Source: Pseudomonas sp. TH41 (GTDB taxonomy: Bacteria; Pseudomonadota; Gammaproteobacteria; Pseudomonadales; Pseudomonadaceae). Taken from it: 64,000 nucleotides of DNA. Each line of letters opens with the position of its first letter. Within the stretch, counting starts at the first letter, position 1. The position numbers and the translations under genes were made by a program. Shown in pieces: positions 27,683 to 36,992 of this stretch. Below the pieces are notes generated by a model. The model was given only the letters and a program-made list of their open reading frames with translations, searched no databases and was not told the origin of the DNA. The stretch lies in the NCBI RefSeq assembly GCF_016650695.1, contig NZ_JAEKFH010000003.1:764001-828000 (forward strand), written 5' to 3'.

Positions 27683-28469
27683 TCGGCGTGGCCGAACCCT
27701 GCTCGCGGGAAAATTTCACTGCCGTGTCCAGGTCCTTGAGCAACGTGCGGACATGCCACTTCACCGGTTCGAAACGACTCTCGGCCATTTGCGGGGCGAG
27801 GATTTGCAGAGGTTTTGAATCGGCAAAACCGCCGGCCAGGGCTTCGGCGATCAAACTGGCGTCGACACCGGAACGCTCAGCCAATGCCACGACTTCGGCG
27901 ATCACCAGCGCATTGCAGGCGACGATCATCTGATTGCAGGCCTTGGTCACCTGCCCTGCTCCAACGGCGCCCATATGGGTCACTCGCTGGCCGAGGCTCA
28001 GCAGAACCGGTCTGACCCGCTCAAGGTCTGCTGCGTCGCCGCCGACCATAATGGCCAGGCTGCCGGCTTCGGCACCGACCACGCCGCCGGATACCGGCGC
28101 ATCCAGCCATTGCATACCGGTTGTACTGGCAAGCTCCGTCGCCATTTCCCGCGTGGCCGTAGGCTCCAGGCTGGAAAAATCCACCAGCAATTGACCGCTT
28201 TTCGCCCCCTCGGCCACCCCGGTCGCGCCAAAAACCACCTCACGTACCACCGACGTATCCGCCAGGCACACCATCACCACATCAGCGTGCTCGCACAGTT
28301 GCGCAGGCGTGTTCACATATCGGGCGCCGGCCTCGACCAGAGGCGTGCACTTGGCCGGGTTGCGATTCCACACCGTCAGTGGATAACCCGCTGCCAACAG
28401 ACGCCGGCACATCGGCAAGCCCATCAGGCCGATCCCGGCAAAGCCAAGCGAAGGTAACGTTGCCATCAT
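27573..28469 (-). CDS. NAD(P)-dependent beta-hydroxyacid dehydrogenase family protein
   Basis: 298 residues. Rossmann loop GFAGIGLMGLPM, substrate motif DAPVSGG and catalytic Lys region GAGQVTKACNQ place it in the 3-hydroxyisobutyrate/tartronate semialdehyde reductase family. Candidate substrates are 3-hydroxyisobutyrate or 2-hydroxy-3-oxopropionate, and no neighbour decides between them. AAGGAGG lies just before two adjacent ATGs (28469 and 28466), and either may be used. Its last 110 bases are shared with the convergent GGDEF/EAL gene. Confidence 0.88.
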   Translation of the reverse strand: MMATLPSLGFAGIGLMGLPMCRRLLAAGYPLTVWNRNPAKCTPLVEAGARYVNTPAQLCEHADVVMVCLADTSVVREVVFGATGVAEGAKSGQLLVDFSSLEPTATREMATELASTTGMQWLDAPVSGGVVGAEAGSLAIMVGGDAADLERVRPVLLSLGQRVTHMGAVGAGQVTKACNQMIVACNALVIAEVVALAERSGVDASLIAEALAGGFADSKPLQILAPQMAESRFEPVKWHVRTLLKDLDTAVKFSREQGSATPISGLAAQLMRLHGTQGFLEKDPSTLVQMYREPGSTN

Positions 28470-28667
28470 CTGGCCTCCTTTTGATTAAAGATCGCCGAAT
28501 ATTGGCCGATTCATCATGACTAAGGAAAGGATTCCCCCTAGCGATGATCAGGCAACCCTTCTGACGCTCGGGCCAAATACGCGCTGAACAAAGACGCGAG
28601 CCCCCATTCCGTGAAGGTTCGACAACACCTTGTCGTCGAGCCAACCAGCCCAGGTACATGGCGCCCA

Positions 28668-30863
28668 ATGACTTCTAAAAATAATCCGGCCACTACGGTT
28701 TCCGATCTGACACTGAGCCCCGCGGCGAACAGCCCCTCATCGTCAAAGCCATTGATCCCGTCGCGTCCGCTGGCCACTCAGCAGTATCTGTACTTCACCG
28801 AAACCAACACCGACCGTATCCTCGATAACCTCGACGGCCTGCGCGACATGGTGTTCCCGCGCCCACCGCACCTGGAAGGCGACAGCGAACATCACAGTGA
28901 TCAGGAATTCCCGTCGGTGTGCCTGATCGGCCTCGGCCGATGCGGTTCGAACATCGCGCTGGACGTTGCGGAGCTGGTGTACAACGCCCGCAAGTTCTAC
29001 CTCAACGAATTCAATAACGAAGACCGCCTGTCGCCGGACAAACGCTTTTCCGAAAAGGGCTACAGCCCGGCACAATGGATTCGTAACAACCTGCGCCTGG
29101 GCACCAACAAGGGCGCCAAACCGGTGTTCCTGGTGGAACCGCTGGTGATGCTTGGCGACCTGGACAAAGACATCGCCGGGCGCATCCGCTTCTCGCGCAA
29201 AGGCGAAAAGAGCGGCTTCCTTCGCGACTACAGCAAAATGAAAATCATGGACTTGTCGGAAGTCCACGCCGGTGGCGCCGGTAACGCGCCGATCCTCGGT
29301 CAGTACCTGGCCAAGATCATCCTGAACAAGGACACCCAGCGTTTCTCCAGCCCTGACTGGAAGATGATTCACTCGTACCTGATCGACAGCTGCGGCATCA
29401 AGGCCAACCAGTCGCGCCTGTATTTCTCGATTTTCAGTGCCGGTGGCGGTACCGGTTCGGGCATGGCCTCGGAATTCGGCCTGGCCCAGCAGCACTCGTA
29501 CATGAACAAGACGTTCGACACCAAGCCAATGGACGAACATGACAGCAAAAGTGGTCATTCCTTCGTCTTCGAGCCGATCTTCACCAGCGGCATCTGCGTA
29601 CTGCCGAACATTTCCGATCACCGCAGTGAAATGTCCGAAGCGCTGCACATCAACGCCGGTCGCTTGCTGTGCAAATACCTGTCGGAAGAGTGGGACTTCT
29701 CCTACAACTTCGCCAACGAAGACAGCAGCGAAGCCAGCGTCATGGGCCGTATCCGGCCCTGGAACGCGATGATGCTGATCTCCAACGACATCATGCGTTA
29801 CGCCGAAGAAAGTGATGACGGCAACATCCAGAACATCGACGTCAACGCGATGGAAAAGCACGCCAACCAGTACATCTCGCAGCAGATCTTCAACATTCTG
29901 ACGGCGCAGGCGGTAACGACCGACTACGACCAGAACTATTTCCGTCGCGCCGGTATCGATATCGGCGAAACCATTCGCCTCGACGCCAATGACTTGTTCA
30001 TGAGTCTGGCCGGTCCGGTGGCCATCGCCTATGCCGAGTCCGTGGTGCCGGAAACCCCGCCGCCGAGCAGCGACAAATTCAAGGTGTTCGATAAAGAACC
30101 GCAGCGTTTGAACATCGACGACCTGTTCTTCCGCTCCATCGACCTGCCGCACTTCAACAAGGTCACTCAGGCGATCGAAGGCATCAGCTTGTTGCCCATC
30201 GAGTCCAAGCGCTATCGCGCCTCGCTGGAGCAGTACAAGAACTCCGGCTATGACGCGGCCGCATTGCACGACCTGCACTTCTTCAAGAACTGCTCGTCCG
30301 TCGTGTCGATCGTTTCGCTGCCAAAGGACTACAAGCTGTCCTACATGGACCTGAACCGGTTGAAGACTCACCTCAACAGCCTGTTCCCGAACACCACGCT
30401 CAAGCGCTATGCGCTGGTGATCGGTGCGTCGGCCAACCTGTCGTTGACCACGTTGATCGCCAAGAGTCCGTGCCTGTCGGACGACTTCCTGACGCTGATC
30501 GTGGCGTTCATCAAGCGCTGCTTTGCGAAAAACCCGTACCGCTTCGATGACACGCTGGACAACTCGATCCTGGACTTCGTCATCAACGAAGAGTTTGACG
30601 AAGACCGGATCGATGACCTGCTGAACGAATTCGAGAACCCGGCGAAGATCCTCGACACCAACTGGTACGCGATCAAACCGATGTATGAGAAGAAGTACCG
30701 CGAACTGATCAACGACAAGGACAAGTTCGTCTCGATCAACGACATTCGCTTGTCGCGGGACTGTGTGAAGAAGGCGATCAAGTATCTGCGCGAGATTTAC
30801 CGTCACCGGATTGGCAAGACCAAGGTTATTTCGCTTAACAACCACACCGGTAAAACCGCTTAA
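28668..30863 (+). CDS. Tubulin/FtsZ-superfamily protein, stand-alone, 731 residues
   Basis: Start at 28668 (MTSKNNPATTVSDLT) is a choice; the frame is open to 28611. A Ser/Pro-rich, probably disordered N-terminus of about 50 residues precedes a GTPase-like fold. Tubulin nucleotide loops are visible in order: T1 GLGRCGSN (88-95, like tubulin GQCGNQ), T3 GGAGNAP (202-208) and T4 signature FSAGGGTGSG (GGGTGSG at 259-265). RLDANDL at 437-443 may be the T7 catalytic loop. About 290 further residues to the C-terminus match nothing I know. It is neither FtsZ nor PhuZ. Flanking genes give no clue, and it has a clean single-gene layout. Confidence 0.75.
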   Translation: MTSKNNPATTVSDLTLSPAANSPSSSKPLIPSRPLATQQYLYFTETNTDRILDNLDGLRDMVFPRPPHLEGDSEHHSDQEFPSVCLIGLGRCGSNIALDVAELVYNARKFYLNEFNNEDRLSPDKRFSEKGYSPAQWIRNNLRLGTNKGAKPVFLVEPLVMLGDLDKDIAGRIRFSRKGEKSGFLRDYSKMKIMDLSEVHAGGAGNAPILGQYLAKIILNKDTQRFSSPDWKMIHSYLIDSCGIKANQSRLYFSIFSAGGGTGSGMASEFGLAQQHSYMNKTFDTKPMDEHDSKSGHSFVFEPIFTSGICVLPNISDHRSEMSEALHINAGRLLCKYLSEEWDFSYNFANEDSSEASVMGRIRPWNAMMLISNDIMRYAEESDDGNIQNIDVNAMEKHANQYISQQIFNILTAQAVTTDYDQNYFRRAGIDIGETIRLDANDLFMSLAGPVAIAYAESVVPETPPPSSDKFKVFDKEPQRLNIDDLFFRSIDLPHFNKVTQAIEGISLLPIESKRYRASLEQYKNSGYDAAALHDLHFFKNCSSVVSIVSLPKDYKLSYMDLNRLKTHLNSLFPNTTLKRYALVIGASANLSLTTLIAKSPCLSDDFLTLIVAFIKRCFAKNPYRFDDTLDNSILDFVINEEFDEDRIDDLLNEFENPAKILDTNWYAIKPMYEKKYRELINDKDKFVSINDIRLSRDCVKKAIKYLREIYRHRIGKTKVISLNNHTGKTA

Positions 30864-30875
30864 TCAGCGGCGCGC

Positions 30876-30962
30876 CTTTCGCGAGCAAGCCCGCTCCCAC
30901 ATTCGACCGCATTATTCCGGATAGAATGCGGTCGAATGTGGGAGCGGGCTTGCTCGCGAAAG
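30876..30962. repeat. REP-like inverted pair, class II, with long inner palindrome
   Basis: Arms CTTTCGCGAGCAAGCCCGCT and reverse complement; the inner segment CATTCGACCGCAT...ATGCGGTCGAATG is also palindromic, so the whole element folds as one long hairpin and could end the upstream transcript. The following 200 bases to 31160 hold a small hairpin AGCAGCC/GGCTGCT at 31005-31022 and nothing else I can support. Confidence 0.9.
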
Positions 30963-31160
30963 CGGCATCAGAACCACCACAAATCCCAACATCCAGAAAC
31001 AATTAAGCAGCCATCAGGCTGCTCAATAAACTGTTCCCGTTACGTTTACGTCACCCTCGCCAAGACCCTTCTGTGGCCTTTCTCTACGGCAACATGCCAT
31101 CACGCTACTCGGCTACACACTTTTCCTGAAAAGAGCCGCGCACCAAACAGGTGCAACACC

Positions 31161-31466
31161 TCAGCTCGTCGCCCTTTCCTGGATCAGAATCCACGGCGAA
31201 ACGACCACGGCCCACAGCTCCGGATCACGTTCGAAAAGATCCAGCGCCCGCGTTTCAGACAGCTTGGCGAGGGTGTCGGCAGCCAACCAGGCAGCCACTT
31301 TCTCGCCGTCATCAGTCGCCACCGCTTCAGCGGCAGCGATCAAATCCAGACCGGGGTCGACCCACAATAGGGCACCCTTGGCGAAGAAGGGTTCCAGCTC
31401 TTTCCACGTAATAGATGCGGTTTCACCAAGCAGCTTGGCATAGAGGGTGCTAGGTTCTTGAGTCAT
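31161..31466 (-). CDS. DUF2288 family protein
   Basis: 101 residues. The sequence MTQEPSTLYAKLLGETASIT and the end RDPELWAVVVSPWILIQERA are what I know as the DUF2288 family, short cytosolic proteins common in pseudomonads and cyanobacteria without known function. Predicted mostly helical, acidic. It is transcribed away from the branched-chain amino acid operon. GGACAGGACCC precedes the start. Confidence 0.82.
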   Translation of the reverse strand: MTQEPSTLYAKLLGETASITWKELEPFFAKGALLWVDPGLDLIAAAEAVATDDGEKVAAWLAADTLAKLSETRALDLFERDPELWAVVVSPWILIQERATS

Positions 31467-31689
31467 GGGTCCTGTCCGGAAAAGAAATCGACGTCATCAT
31501 AACGTTGGTCGACTGGCAGAAAAACCCGGATGCAATTGAGTCACTGACTGAAAAGACCAGGAAAGCCAAGGATTGCTGTTAATTCAGCTTCAACCCCCGC
31601 CGCGATTCTGTCTTTTTCTTTCAAAAAAGCGACACCCTCGGGATTTGCCCCCCGGCGCTGCCTTCCCAGGCTAACAATCGGCGCTCTAC

Positions 31690-31705
31690 ACTGTACCGGT
31701 ACAGT
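31690..31705. promoter_or_regulatory. Perfect 16-base palindrome upstream of braC
   Basis: ACTGTACCGGTACAGT lies 44 bases before the leader ORF start and about 115 bases before braC. A perfect palindrome of this length suggests a dimeric regulator site. The CTGT/ACAG ends have 6 bases between them rather than the 8 of a LexA box. Confidence 0.45.
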
Positions 31706-31733
31706 TGCCGGGGGCATTTTCCGGAGGATATCG

Positions 31734-31808
31734 ATGATATCTGACCCGGTTCTGCTGCTACGGCGCCAGGACTATAAAAACTACAACAGTAAGAGTGGAG
31801 CACTATGA
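31734..31808 (+). CDS. Candidate leader peptide of braC, 24 residues
   Basis: ATG at 31734 follows GGAGG by 6 bases. The peptide begins MISDPVLLLRRQDYKNYN and contains Ile, Val and four Leu, three of them in a row (CTG CTG CTA). Its TGA stop overlaps the braC ATG (ATGA). The arrangement fits translational coupling, and the Leu run fits leucine-responsive control of the transporter. I see no attenuator hairpin between it and braC because the two overlap, so any control would act on coupling or on upstream RNA. Confidence 0.5.
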   Translation: MISDPVLLLRRQDYKNYNSKSGAL

Positions 31809-32932
31809 CTAAGGCTACTAAGCAGATTTCCAAACTGTTTGCCGCTATGGTTCTGGCCGGGGTTGCCAGCCATTCGTTCGCAGCTGACACCATCAAGATC
31901 GGCATCGCCGGCCCTAAAACCGGTCCTGTAGCCCAATACGGCGACATGCAGTTCAGTGGCGCCAAAATGGCCATCGAACAAATCAACGCCAAGGGTGGCG
32001 TAGACGGCAAGAAACTCGAAGCCGTTGAATACGATGACGCCTGTGATCCAAAACAAGCGGTTGCTGTCGCGAACAAAGTCGTCAACGACGGCGTCAAATT
32101 CGTCGTCGGTCACCTGTGCTCCAGCTCCACTCAACCCGCTTCGGACATCTACGAAGACGAAGGCGTGATTATGATCACCCCGGCTGCTACCAGCCCGGAC
32201 ATCACCAACCGTGGTTACAAAATGATCTTCCGTACTATCGGTCTCGACAGCGCCCAGGGCCCTGCCGCCGGTAACTACATCGCCGATCACGTCAAACCGA
32301 AAATCGTTGCTGTCCTGCACGACAAACAGCAATACGGTGAAGGCATCGCCACCGCCGTGAAGAAAACCCTGGAAGGCAAAGGCGTCAAGGTTGCCGTGTT
32401 CGAAGGCATCAACGCCGGCGACAAAGACTTCTCTTCGATGATCTCCAAGCTCAAGCAAGCCAACGTCGACTTCGTCTACTACGGCGGCTACCACCCGGAG
32501 CTGGGTCTGATCCTGCGTCAATCCCAGGAAAAAGGCCTGAAAGCCAAGTTCATGGGTCCGGAAGGCGTGGGTAACGACTCCATTTCGCAGATCGCCAAAG
32601 ACGCTTCCGAAGGCCTGCTGGTAACCCTGCCGAAATCCTTCGACCAGGATCCGGCCAACATTGCCCTGGCTGACGCGTTCAAAGCCAAGAAAGAAGACCC
32701 GAGCGGTCCGTTCGTGTTCCCGGCCTACTCGGCTGTTGAAGTCATCGCCGGTGGTATCACTGCCGCCAAGAGCGAAGACACTGCGAAAGTGGCTGCTGCC
32801 ATCCACGCAGGCACGTTCAAAACCCCGACTGGCGACCTGAGCTTCGACTCCAAGGGCGACCTGAAAGACTTCAAATTCGTGGTTTACGAGTGGCACTTCG
32901 GCAAACCTAAAACTGAAGTTTCGCCTCAGTAA
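31805..32932 (+). CDS. braC: Branched-chain amino acid ABC transporter binding protein
   Basis: 375 residues. Signal peptide MTKATKQISKLFAAMVLAG... with cleavage after SFA. The mature protein begins ADTIKIGIAGPKTGPVAQYGDMQF, the classic LIV-binding protein start; the conserved Cys pair is in DACDPKQAV and VGHLCSSSTQ. It captures Leu, Ile and Val (and in P. aeruginosa also Ala and Thr) in the periplasm and delivers them to BraDE. A terminator-like hairpin downstream separates it from braD and would raise its dose relative to the membrane parts. Confidence 0.96.
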   Translation: MTKATKQISKLFAAMVLAGVASHSFAADTIKIGIAGPKTGPVAQYGDMQFSGAKMAIEQINAKGGVDGKKLEAVEYDDACDPKQAVAVANKVVNDGVKFVVGHLCSSSTQPASDIYEDEGVIMITPAATSPDITNRGYKMIFRTIGLDSAQGPAAGNYIADHVKPKIVAVLHDKQQYGEGIATAVKKTLEGKGVKVAVFEGINAGDKDFSSMISKLKQANVDFVYYGGYHPELGLILRQSQEKGLKAKFMGPEGVGNDSISQIAKDASEGLLVTLPKSFDQDPANIALADAFKAKKEDPSGPFVFPAYSAVEVIAGGITAAKSEDTAKVAAAIHAGTFKTPTGDLSFDSKGDLKDFKFVVYEWHFGKPKTEVSPQ

Positions 32933-32958
32933 GGCGTAGCCTGACTGACTGCCAATAG

Positions 32959-32987
32959 AGCCCACGGCGTGCCGTGGGCTTTGTTTT
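32959..32987 (+). terminator. Partial terminator between braC and braD
   Basis: Perfect stem AGCCCACGGC/GCCGTGGGCT with a 2-base nominal loop and TTGTTTT. Since braDEFG follow in the same direction, it probably reduces rather than stops transcription. Confidence 0.85.
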
Positions 32988-33164
32988 ACGAACGTATAGG
33001 GCCGCGCTGGCGTGATCCGCCAGTCTCCCCACCTGAAAATCTCAAAACCGTCATCAGCGGTTCGCTGGCAAACCTCGAATTCGAAGTGGATGCAGATCCA
33101 CGGGGCTCGAGCGGGAAAATGACTCCACCAGTGAAATGCGTATCAGGTTTTTAGGAGCGCTGTA

Positions 33165-34088
33165 ATGCCTGACATCTATCACTTCTTCCAGCAGCTGGTT
33201 AATGGTTTGACCATTGGCAGCACATATGCCCTGATCGCCATCGGCTATACGATGGTTTACGGCATCATTGGAATGATCAACTTCGCCCACGGCGAGGTGT
33301 ACATGATTGGTTCCTACGTGGCGTTCATCGCCATCGCGGGCCTGTCCATGATGGGACTCGACAGCGTTCCGCTGTTGATGACCGCCGCTTTCCTCGCAAC
33401 CATCGTCGTCACCAGTGCCTACGGCTACAGCATCGAACGGATCGCCTACCGCCCCTTGCGCGGCAGCAACCGTCTGATCCCGCTGATTTCCGCCATCGGC
33501 ATGTCGATCTTCCTGCAGAACACGGTTCTGCTGGCGCAAGACTCCAAGGACAAATCCATCCCCAACCTGATCCCTGGCAACTTCGCCATTGGGCCAGGTG
33601 GCGCACAAGAAGTGCTGATTTCCTACATGCAAATCGTGGTGTTTGTGGTGACCCTGGTCGCCATGCTCGGCCTGACGCTGTTCATCTCCCGCTCTCGCCT
33701 GGGTCGCGCCTGCCGCGCCTGTGCCGAAGACATCAAGATGGCCAACCTGCTGGGTATCAACACCAACAACATCATCGCCCTGACCTTCGTCATCGGTGCC
33801 GCACTGGCGGCCATCGCGGCCGTGCTGCTGAGCATGCAATACGGCGTGATCAACCCGAACGCCGGTTTCCTGGTCGGCCTCAAGGCCTTCACCGCAGCGG
33901 TATTGGGCGGTATCGGCAGCATCCCCGGCGCCATGCTCGGCGGGATCGTGCTTGGGGTGGCGGAAGCCTTCGGTGCCGATATCTTCGGCGACCAGTACAA
34001 GGACGTCGTGGCATTCGGCCTCTTGGTCCTGGTGTTGTTGTTCCGGCCTACCGGCCTGCTGGGCCGTCCGGAGGTTGAAAAAGTATGA
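33165..34088 (+). CDS. braD: Branched-chain amino acid ABC permease, LivH type
   Basis: 307 residues with about eight membrane helices. Starts [44 protein letters not shown], the standard LivH N-terminus. The EAA-like loop [17 protein letters not shown] segment ([20 protein letters not shown]) contacts the ATPase. It pairs with BraE to form the channel. AGGAGCG precedes the start. The 232-base gap after braC holds the hairpin and no gene. The end overlaps braE by four bases. Confidence 0.95.
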   Translation: MPDIYHFFQQLVNGLTIGSTYALIAIGYTMVYGIIGMINFAHGEVYMIGSYVAFIAIAGLSMMGLDSVPLLMTAAFLATIVVTSAYGYSIERIAYRPLRGSNRLIPLISAIGMSIFLQNTVLLAQDSKDKSIPNLIPGNFAIGPGGAQEVLISYMQIVVFVVTLVAMLGLTLFISRSRLGRACRACAEDIKMANLLGINTNNIIALTFVIGAALAAIAAVLLSMQYGVINPNAGFLVGLKAFTAAVLGGIGSIPGAMLGGIVLGVAEAFGADIFGDQYKDVVAFGLLVLVLLFRPTGLLGRPEVEKV

Positions 34089-35341
34089 CTAAGAATCTTA
34101 AACAGGCATTGTTCAGCGCCTTGCTGGTGTGGGCGGTTGCCTACCCGGTACTTGGCCTGAAACTGACCATCGTCGGCATTAACCTCGAAGTCCATGGCAC
34201 CAGCAATACCACGCTGATCACCATCGCCGTGTGCTCGGTCCTGATGTTCCTGCGTGTGCTGTTCGACCAGAAGATCAGCGCGGCCTGGAAATCCTCGCCC
34301 AACATGCCGGTCATGCCGGCCAAGGCCAGTAATTTCCTGACCCTGCCGACCACCCAGCGCTGGATCATCATTGCGTTGATCATCGGTGCACTGGTCTGGC
34401 CGTTCTTTGGCTCTCGCGGTGCGGTGGATATCGCCACGCTGGTGCTGATCTACGTGATGCTCGGCCTTGGTCTGAACATCGTGGTCGGTCTGGCTGGCCT
34501 GCTCGACCTTGGTTATGTCGGCTTCTATGCCGTCGGCGCCTACAGCTATGCGCTGCTGTCGCACTACTACGGTCTGAGCTTCTGGATCTGCCTGCCGATT
34601 GCCGGGATGATGTCGGCCACCTTCGGCTTCCTGCTCGGCTTCCCGGTACTGCGCTTGCGCGGTGACTACCTGGCGATCGTGACGTTGGGCTTCGGTGAAA
34701 TCATCCGCCTGTTCCTGCGTAACCTGACCGGCCTCACGGGTGGTCCGAACGGCATCAGCAACATTCCCAAGCCCACGCTTTTCGGGCTGAGCTTCGATAA
34801 AACTGCCGCAGAAGGTATGCAGACCTTCCACGAGTACTTCGGCCTGGAATACAACTCGATCAACAAGGTGATCTTCCTTTACCTGATCGCGGTGTTGTTG
34901 TCGTTGTTCGCGCTGTTCGTCATCAACCGCTTGCTGCGCATGCCACTGGGCCGTGCCTGGGAAGCGTTGCGTGAAGACGAAATCGCCTGCCGTGCGCTGG
35001 GTCTCAACCCTACCGTCATCAAGCTTTCAGCCTTCACCCTCGGTGCCTGCTTCGCCGGTTTCGCCGGCAGTTTCTTCGCCGCGCGTCAGGGGCTGGTGAC
35101 ACCCGAGTCGTTCACCTTCATCGAGTCGGCGACCATTCTCGCCATCGTGGTGCTGGGTGGCATGGGCTCGCAACTGGGCGTCGTACTGGCGGCCACGGTG
35201 ATGATCCTGTTGCCGGAAATGATGCGTGAGTTCAGTGAATACCGCATGTTGATGTTCGGCGCCTTGATGGTGCTGATGATGATCTGGCGTCCTCAAGGTC
35301 TGCTGCCCATGCAACGTCCTCACATGGAGCTGCGCAAATGA
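34085..35341 (+). CDS. braE: Branched-chain amino acid ABC permease, LivM type
   Basis: 418 residues. The N-terminal third carries the extra helices typical of LivM, followed by the permease core with [31 protein letters not shown] and the ATPase-contact loop [19 protein letters not shown]. It forms the heteromeric channel with BraD. Start and stop overlap neighbours by four bases each (ATGA), so braD-braE-braF are translationally coupled. Confidence 0.95.
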   Translation: MTKNLKQALFSALLVWAVAYPVLGLKLTIVGINLEVHGTSNTTLITIAVCSVLMFLRVLFDQKISAAWKSSPNMPVMPAKASNFLTLPTTQRWIIIALIIGALVWPFFGSRGAVDIATLVLIYVMLGLGLNIVVGLAGLLDLGYVGFYAVGAYSYALLSHYYGLSFWICLPIAGMMSATFGFLLGFPVLRLRGDYLAIVTLGFGEIIRLFLRNLTGLTGGPNGISNIPKPTLFGLSFDKTAAEGMQTFHEYFGLEYNSINKVIFLYLIAVLLSLFALFVINRLLRMPLGRAWEALREDEIACRALGLNPTVIKLSAFTLGACFAGFAGSFFAARQGLVTPESFTFIESATILAIVVLGGMGSQLGVVLAATVMILLPEMMREFSEYRMLMFGALMVLMMIWRPQGLLPMQRPHMELRK

Positions 35342-36105
35342 GCCGCGAGATCCTGAAAGTAGAAAATTTGAGCATGCGCTTCGGTGGCTTGCTGGCGGTC
35401 AACGGCGTGGCCCTGACCGTGAAGGAAAAACAGGTCGTGGCGCTGATCGGCCCCAACGGTGCGGGCAAGACCACCGTGTTCAACTGCCTGACCGGTTTCT
35501 ACAAACCGAGCGGTGGCAGCATCCTGCTGGACGGTCAGCCGATTGAAGGCCTGCCCGGCCACAAGATCGCCCTCAAAGGCGTGGTGCGCACCTTCCAGAA
35601 CGTGCGGTTGTTCAAGGACATGACGGCGGTCGAGAACCTTTTGATCGCCCAGCATCGTCACCTGAACACCAACTTCCTGGCGGGTCTGTTCAAGACCCCG
35701 GGGTTCCGCAAGAGCGAGCGCGAGGCGATGGAGTTTGCCGAGTACTGGCTGGAGAAGGTCAACCTCAAGGCGTTCGCCAACCGTCCGGCCGGCACCTTGG
35801 CCTACGGTCAGCAACGTCGCCTGGAAATCGCTCGCTGCATGATGACCCGCCCGCGGATCCTCATGCTCGACGAACCGGCCGCCGGCCTGAACCCGAAGGA
35901 AACCGAAGACCTGAAGGCGCTGATCAGCATGCTGCGTGAAGAGCACAACGTCACCGTGCTGCTGATCGAACACGACATGAAACTGGTCATGAGCATTTCC
36001 GACCACATCGTCGTGATCAACCAGGGCACGCCTCTGGCCAACGGAACACCGGAGCAGATCCGCGACAATCCTGAAGTGATCAAAGCCTACCTGGGGGAAG
36101 CGTAA
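35338..36105 (+). CDS. braF: Branched-chain amino acid ABC ATPase, LivG type
   Basis: 255 residues. Walker [13 protein letters not shown], the [13 protein letters not shown] signature (LSGGQ position) and Walker [14 protein letters not shown] are intact, and the H-loop is [11 protein letters not shown]. It hydrolyses ATP to drive uptake together with BraG. Its stop is directly followed by the braG ATG. Confidence 0.96.
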   Translation: MSREILKVENLSMRFGGLLAVNGVALTVKEKQVVALIGPNGAGKTTVFNCLTGFYKPSGGSILLDGQPIEGLPGHKIALKGVVRTFQNVRLFKDMTAVENLLIAQHRHLNTNFLAGLFKTPGFRKSEREAMEFAEYWLEKVNLKAFANRPAGTLAYGQQRRLEIARCMMTRPRILMLDEPAAGLNPKETEDLKALISMLREEHNVTVLLIEHDMKLVMSISDHIVVINQGTPLANGTPEQIRDNPEVIKAYLGEA

Positions 36106-36807
36106 ATGCTGCAATTCGAAAACGTTTCCACCTTCTACGGCAAGATCCAGGCGCTGCACAGCGTCAACGTGGAGATCCGCCAAGGCGAAATCGTGACCCT
36201 GATCGGTGCCAACGGCGCGGGCAAATCCACCTTGCTGATGACGCTCTGCGGTTCGCCGCAAGCCCACAGCGGAAGCATCCGCTACATGGGTGAAGAGCTC
36301 GTGGGCCAGACCTCAGCGCAGATCATGCGCAAGAGCATCGCCGTGGTGCCGGAAGGTCGTCGAGTGTTCGCCCGCCTGACCGTGGAAGAGAACCTTGCCA
36401 TGGGCGGGTTCTTCACCGACAAGGGCGATTATCAGGAGCAGATGGACAAGGTTCTCGGACTTTTCCCACGCCTGAAAGAACGCTTCGCCCAGCGTGGCGG
36501 CACCATGTCCGGCGGCGAACAGCAAATGCTCGCCATCGGCCGTGCGCTGATGAGCAAACCCAAGCTGCTGCTGCTCGACGAGCCGTCGCTGGGTTTGGCG
36601 CCGATCATCATCCAGCAGATCTTCGACATCATCGAACAACTGCGCAAGGACGGTGTGACGGTGTTCCTGGTCGAGCAAAACGCCAACCAGGCGCTGAAAA
36701 TTGCCGACCGCGCGTACGTTCTGGAGAACGGCCGGGTGGTGATGACAGGCACCGGTGAAGCCCTGCTGACCGATCCGAAAGTGCGTGAAGCGTACCTCGG
36801 TGGTTAA
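36106..36807 (+). CDS. braG: Branched-chain amino acid ABC ATPase, LivF type
   Basis: 233 residues. Walker A GANGAGKSTLLM, signature MSGGEQQMLAIGRALM and Walker B LLLLDEPSLGLAP; H-loop VEQNANQALKIADR carries Gln-Asn, normal for LivF. It is the second ATPase of the transporter. It ends the operon, with a strong terminator 15 bases later. Confidence 0.96.
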   Translation: MLQFENVSTFYGKIQALHSVNVEIRQGEIVTLIGANGAGKSTLLMTLCGSPQAHSGSIRYMGEELVGQTSAQIMRKSIAVVPEGRRVFARLTVEENLAMGGFFTDKGDYQEQMDKVLGLFPRLKERFAQRGGTMSGGEQQMLAIGRALMSKPKLLLLDEPSLGLAPIIIQQIFDIIEQLRKDGVTVFLVEQNANQALKIADRAYVLENGRVVMTGTGEALLTDPKVREAYLGG

Positions 36808-36822
36808 GCCTTTGCGGTAAAC

Positions 36823-36853
36823 AAAAAAACGGCCTTTGCGGGCCGTTTTTTTA
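36823..36853 (+). terminator. Terminator of the braDEFG operon
   Basis: Stem AAAAAAACGGCC/GGCCGTTTTTTT around TTTGCG; A and T runs make it work in both directions. Confidence 0.94.
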
Positions 36854-36889
36854 TGCCCAGTGGCAACCCTGAGAACAACGAACATTCAC

Positions 36890-36989
36890 TGTAGGAGCGA
36901 GCTTGCTCGCGATGGTCGTCAACGATCACGCTGCTAGCCTGACACCCCCGGGTGCTCTCAGGTTCATCGCGAGCAAGCTCGCTCCTACA
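36890..36989. repeat. REP-like inverted pair, class II
   Basis: Arms TGTAGGAGCGAGCTTGCTCG and reverse complement, between braG and the convergent LysR gene stop. Confidence 0.9.
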
Positions 36990-36992
36990 AAG

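Noticed and set aside
28743..30845. A 700-codon open frame antisense to the tubulin-like gene
   Set aside because: Composition (Val/Gln/His/Arg-rich) is typical of shadow frames, and the plus strand shows the tubulin motifs.
31690..31705. LexA (SOS) box before braC
   Set aside because: The CTGT/ACAG ends are separated by 6 bases, not 8, and the gene has no link to DNA damage.
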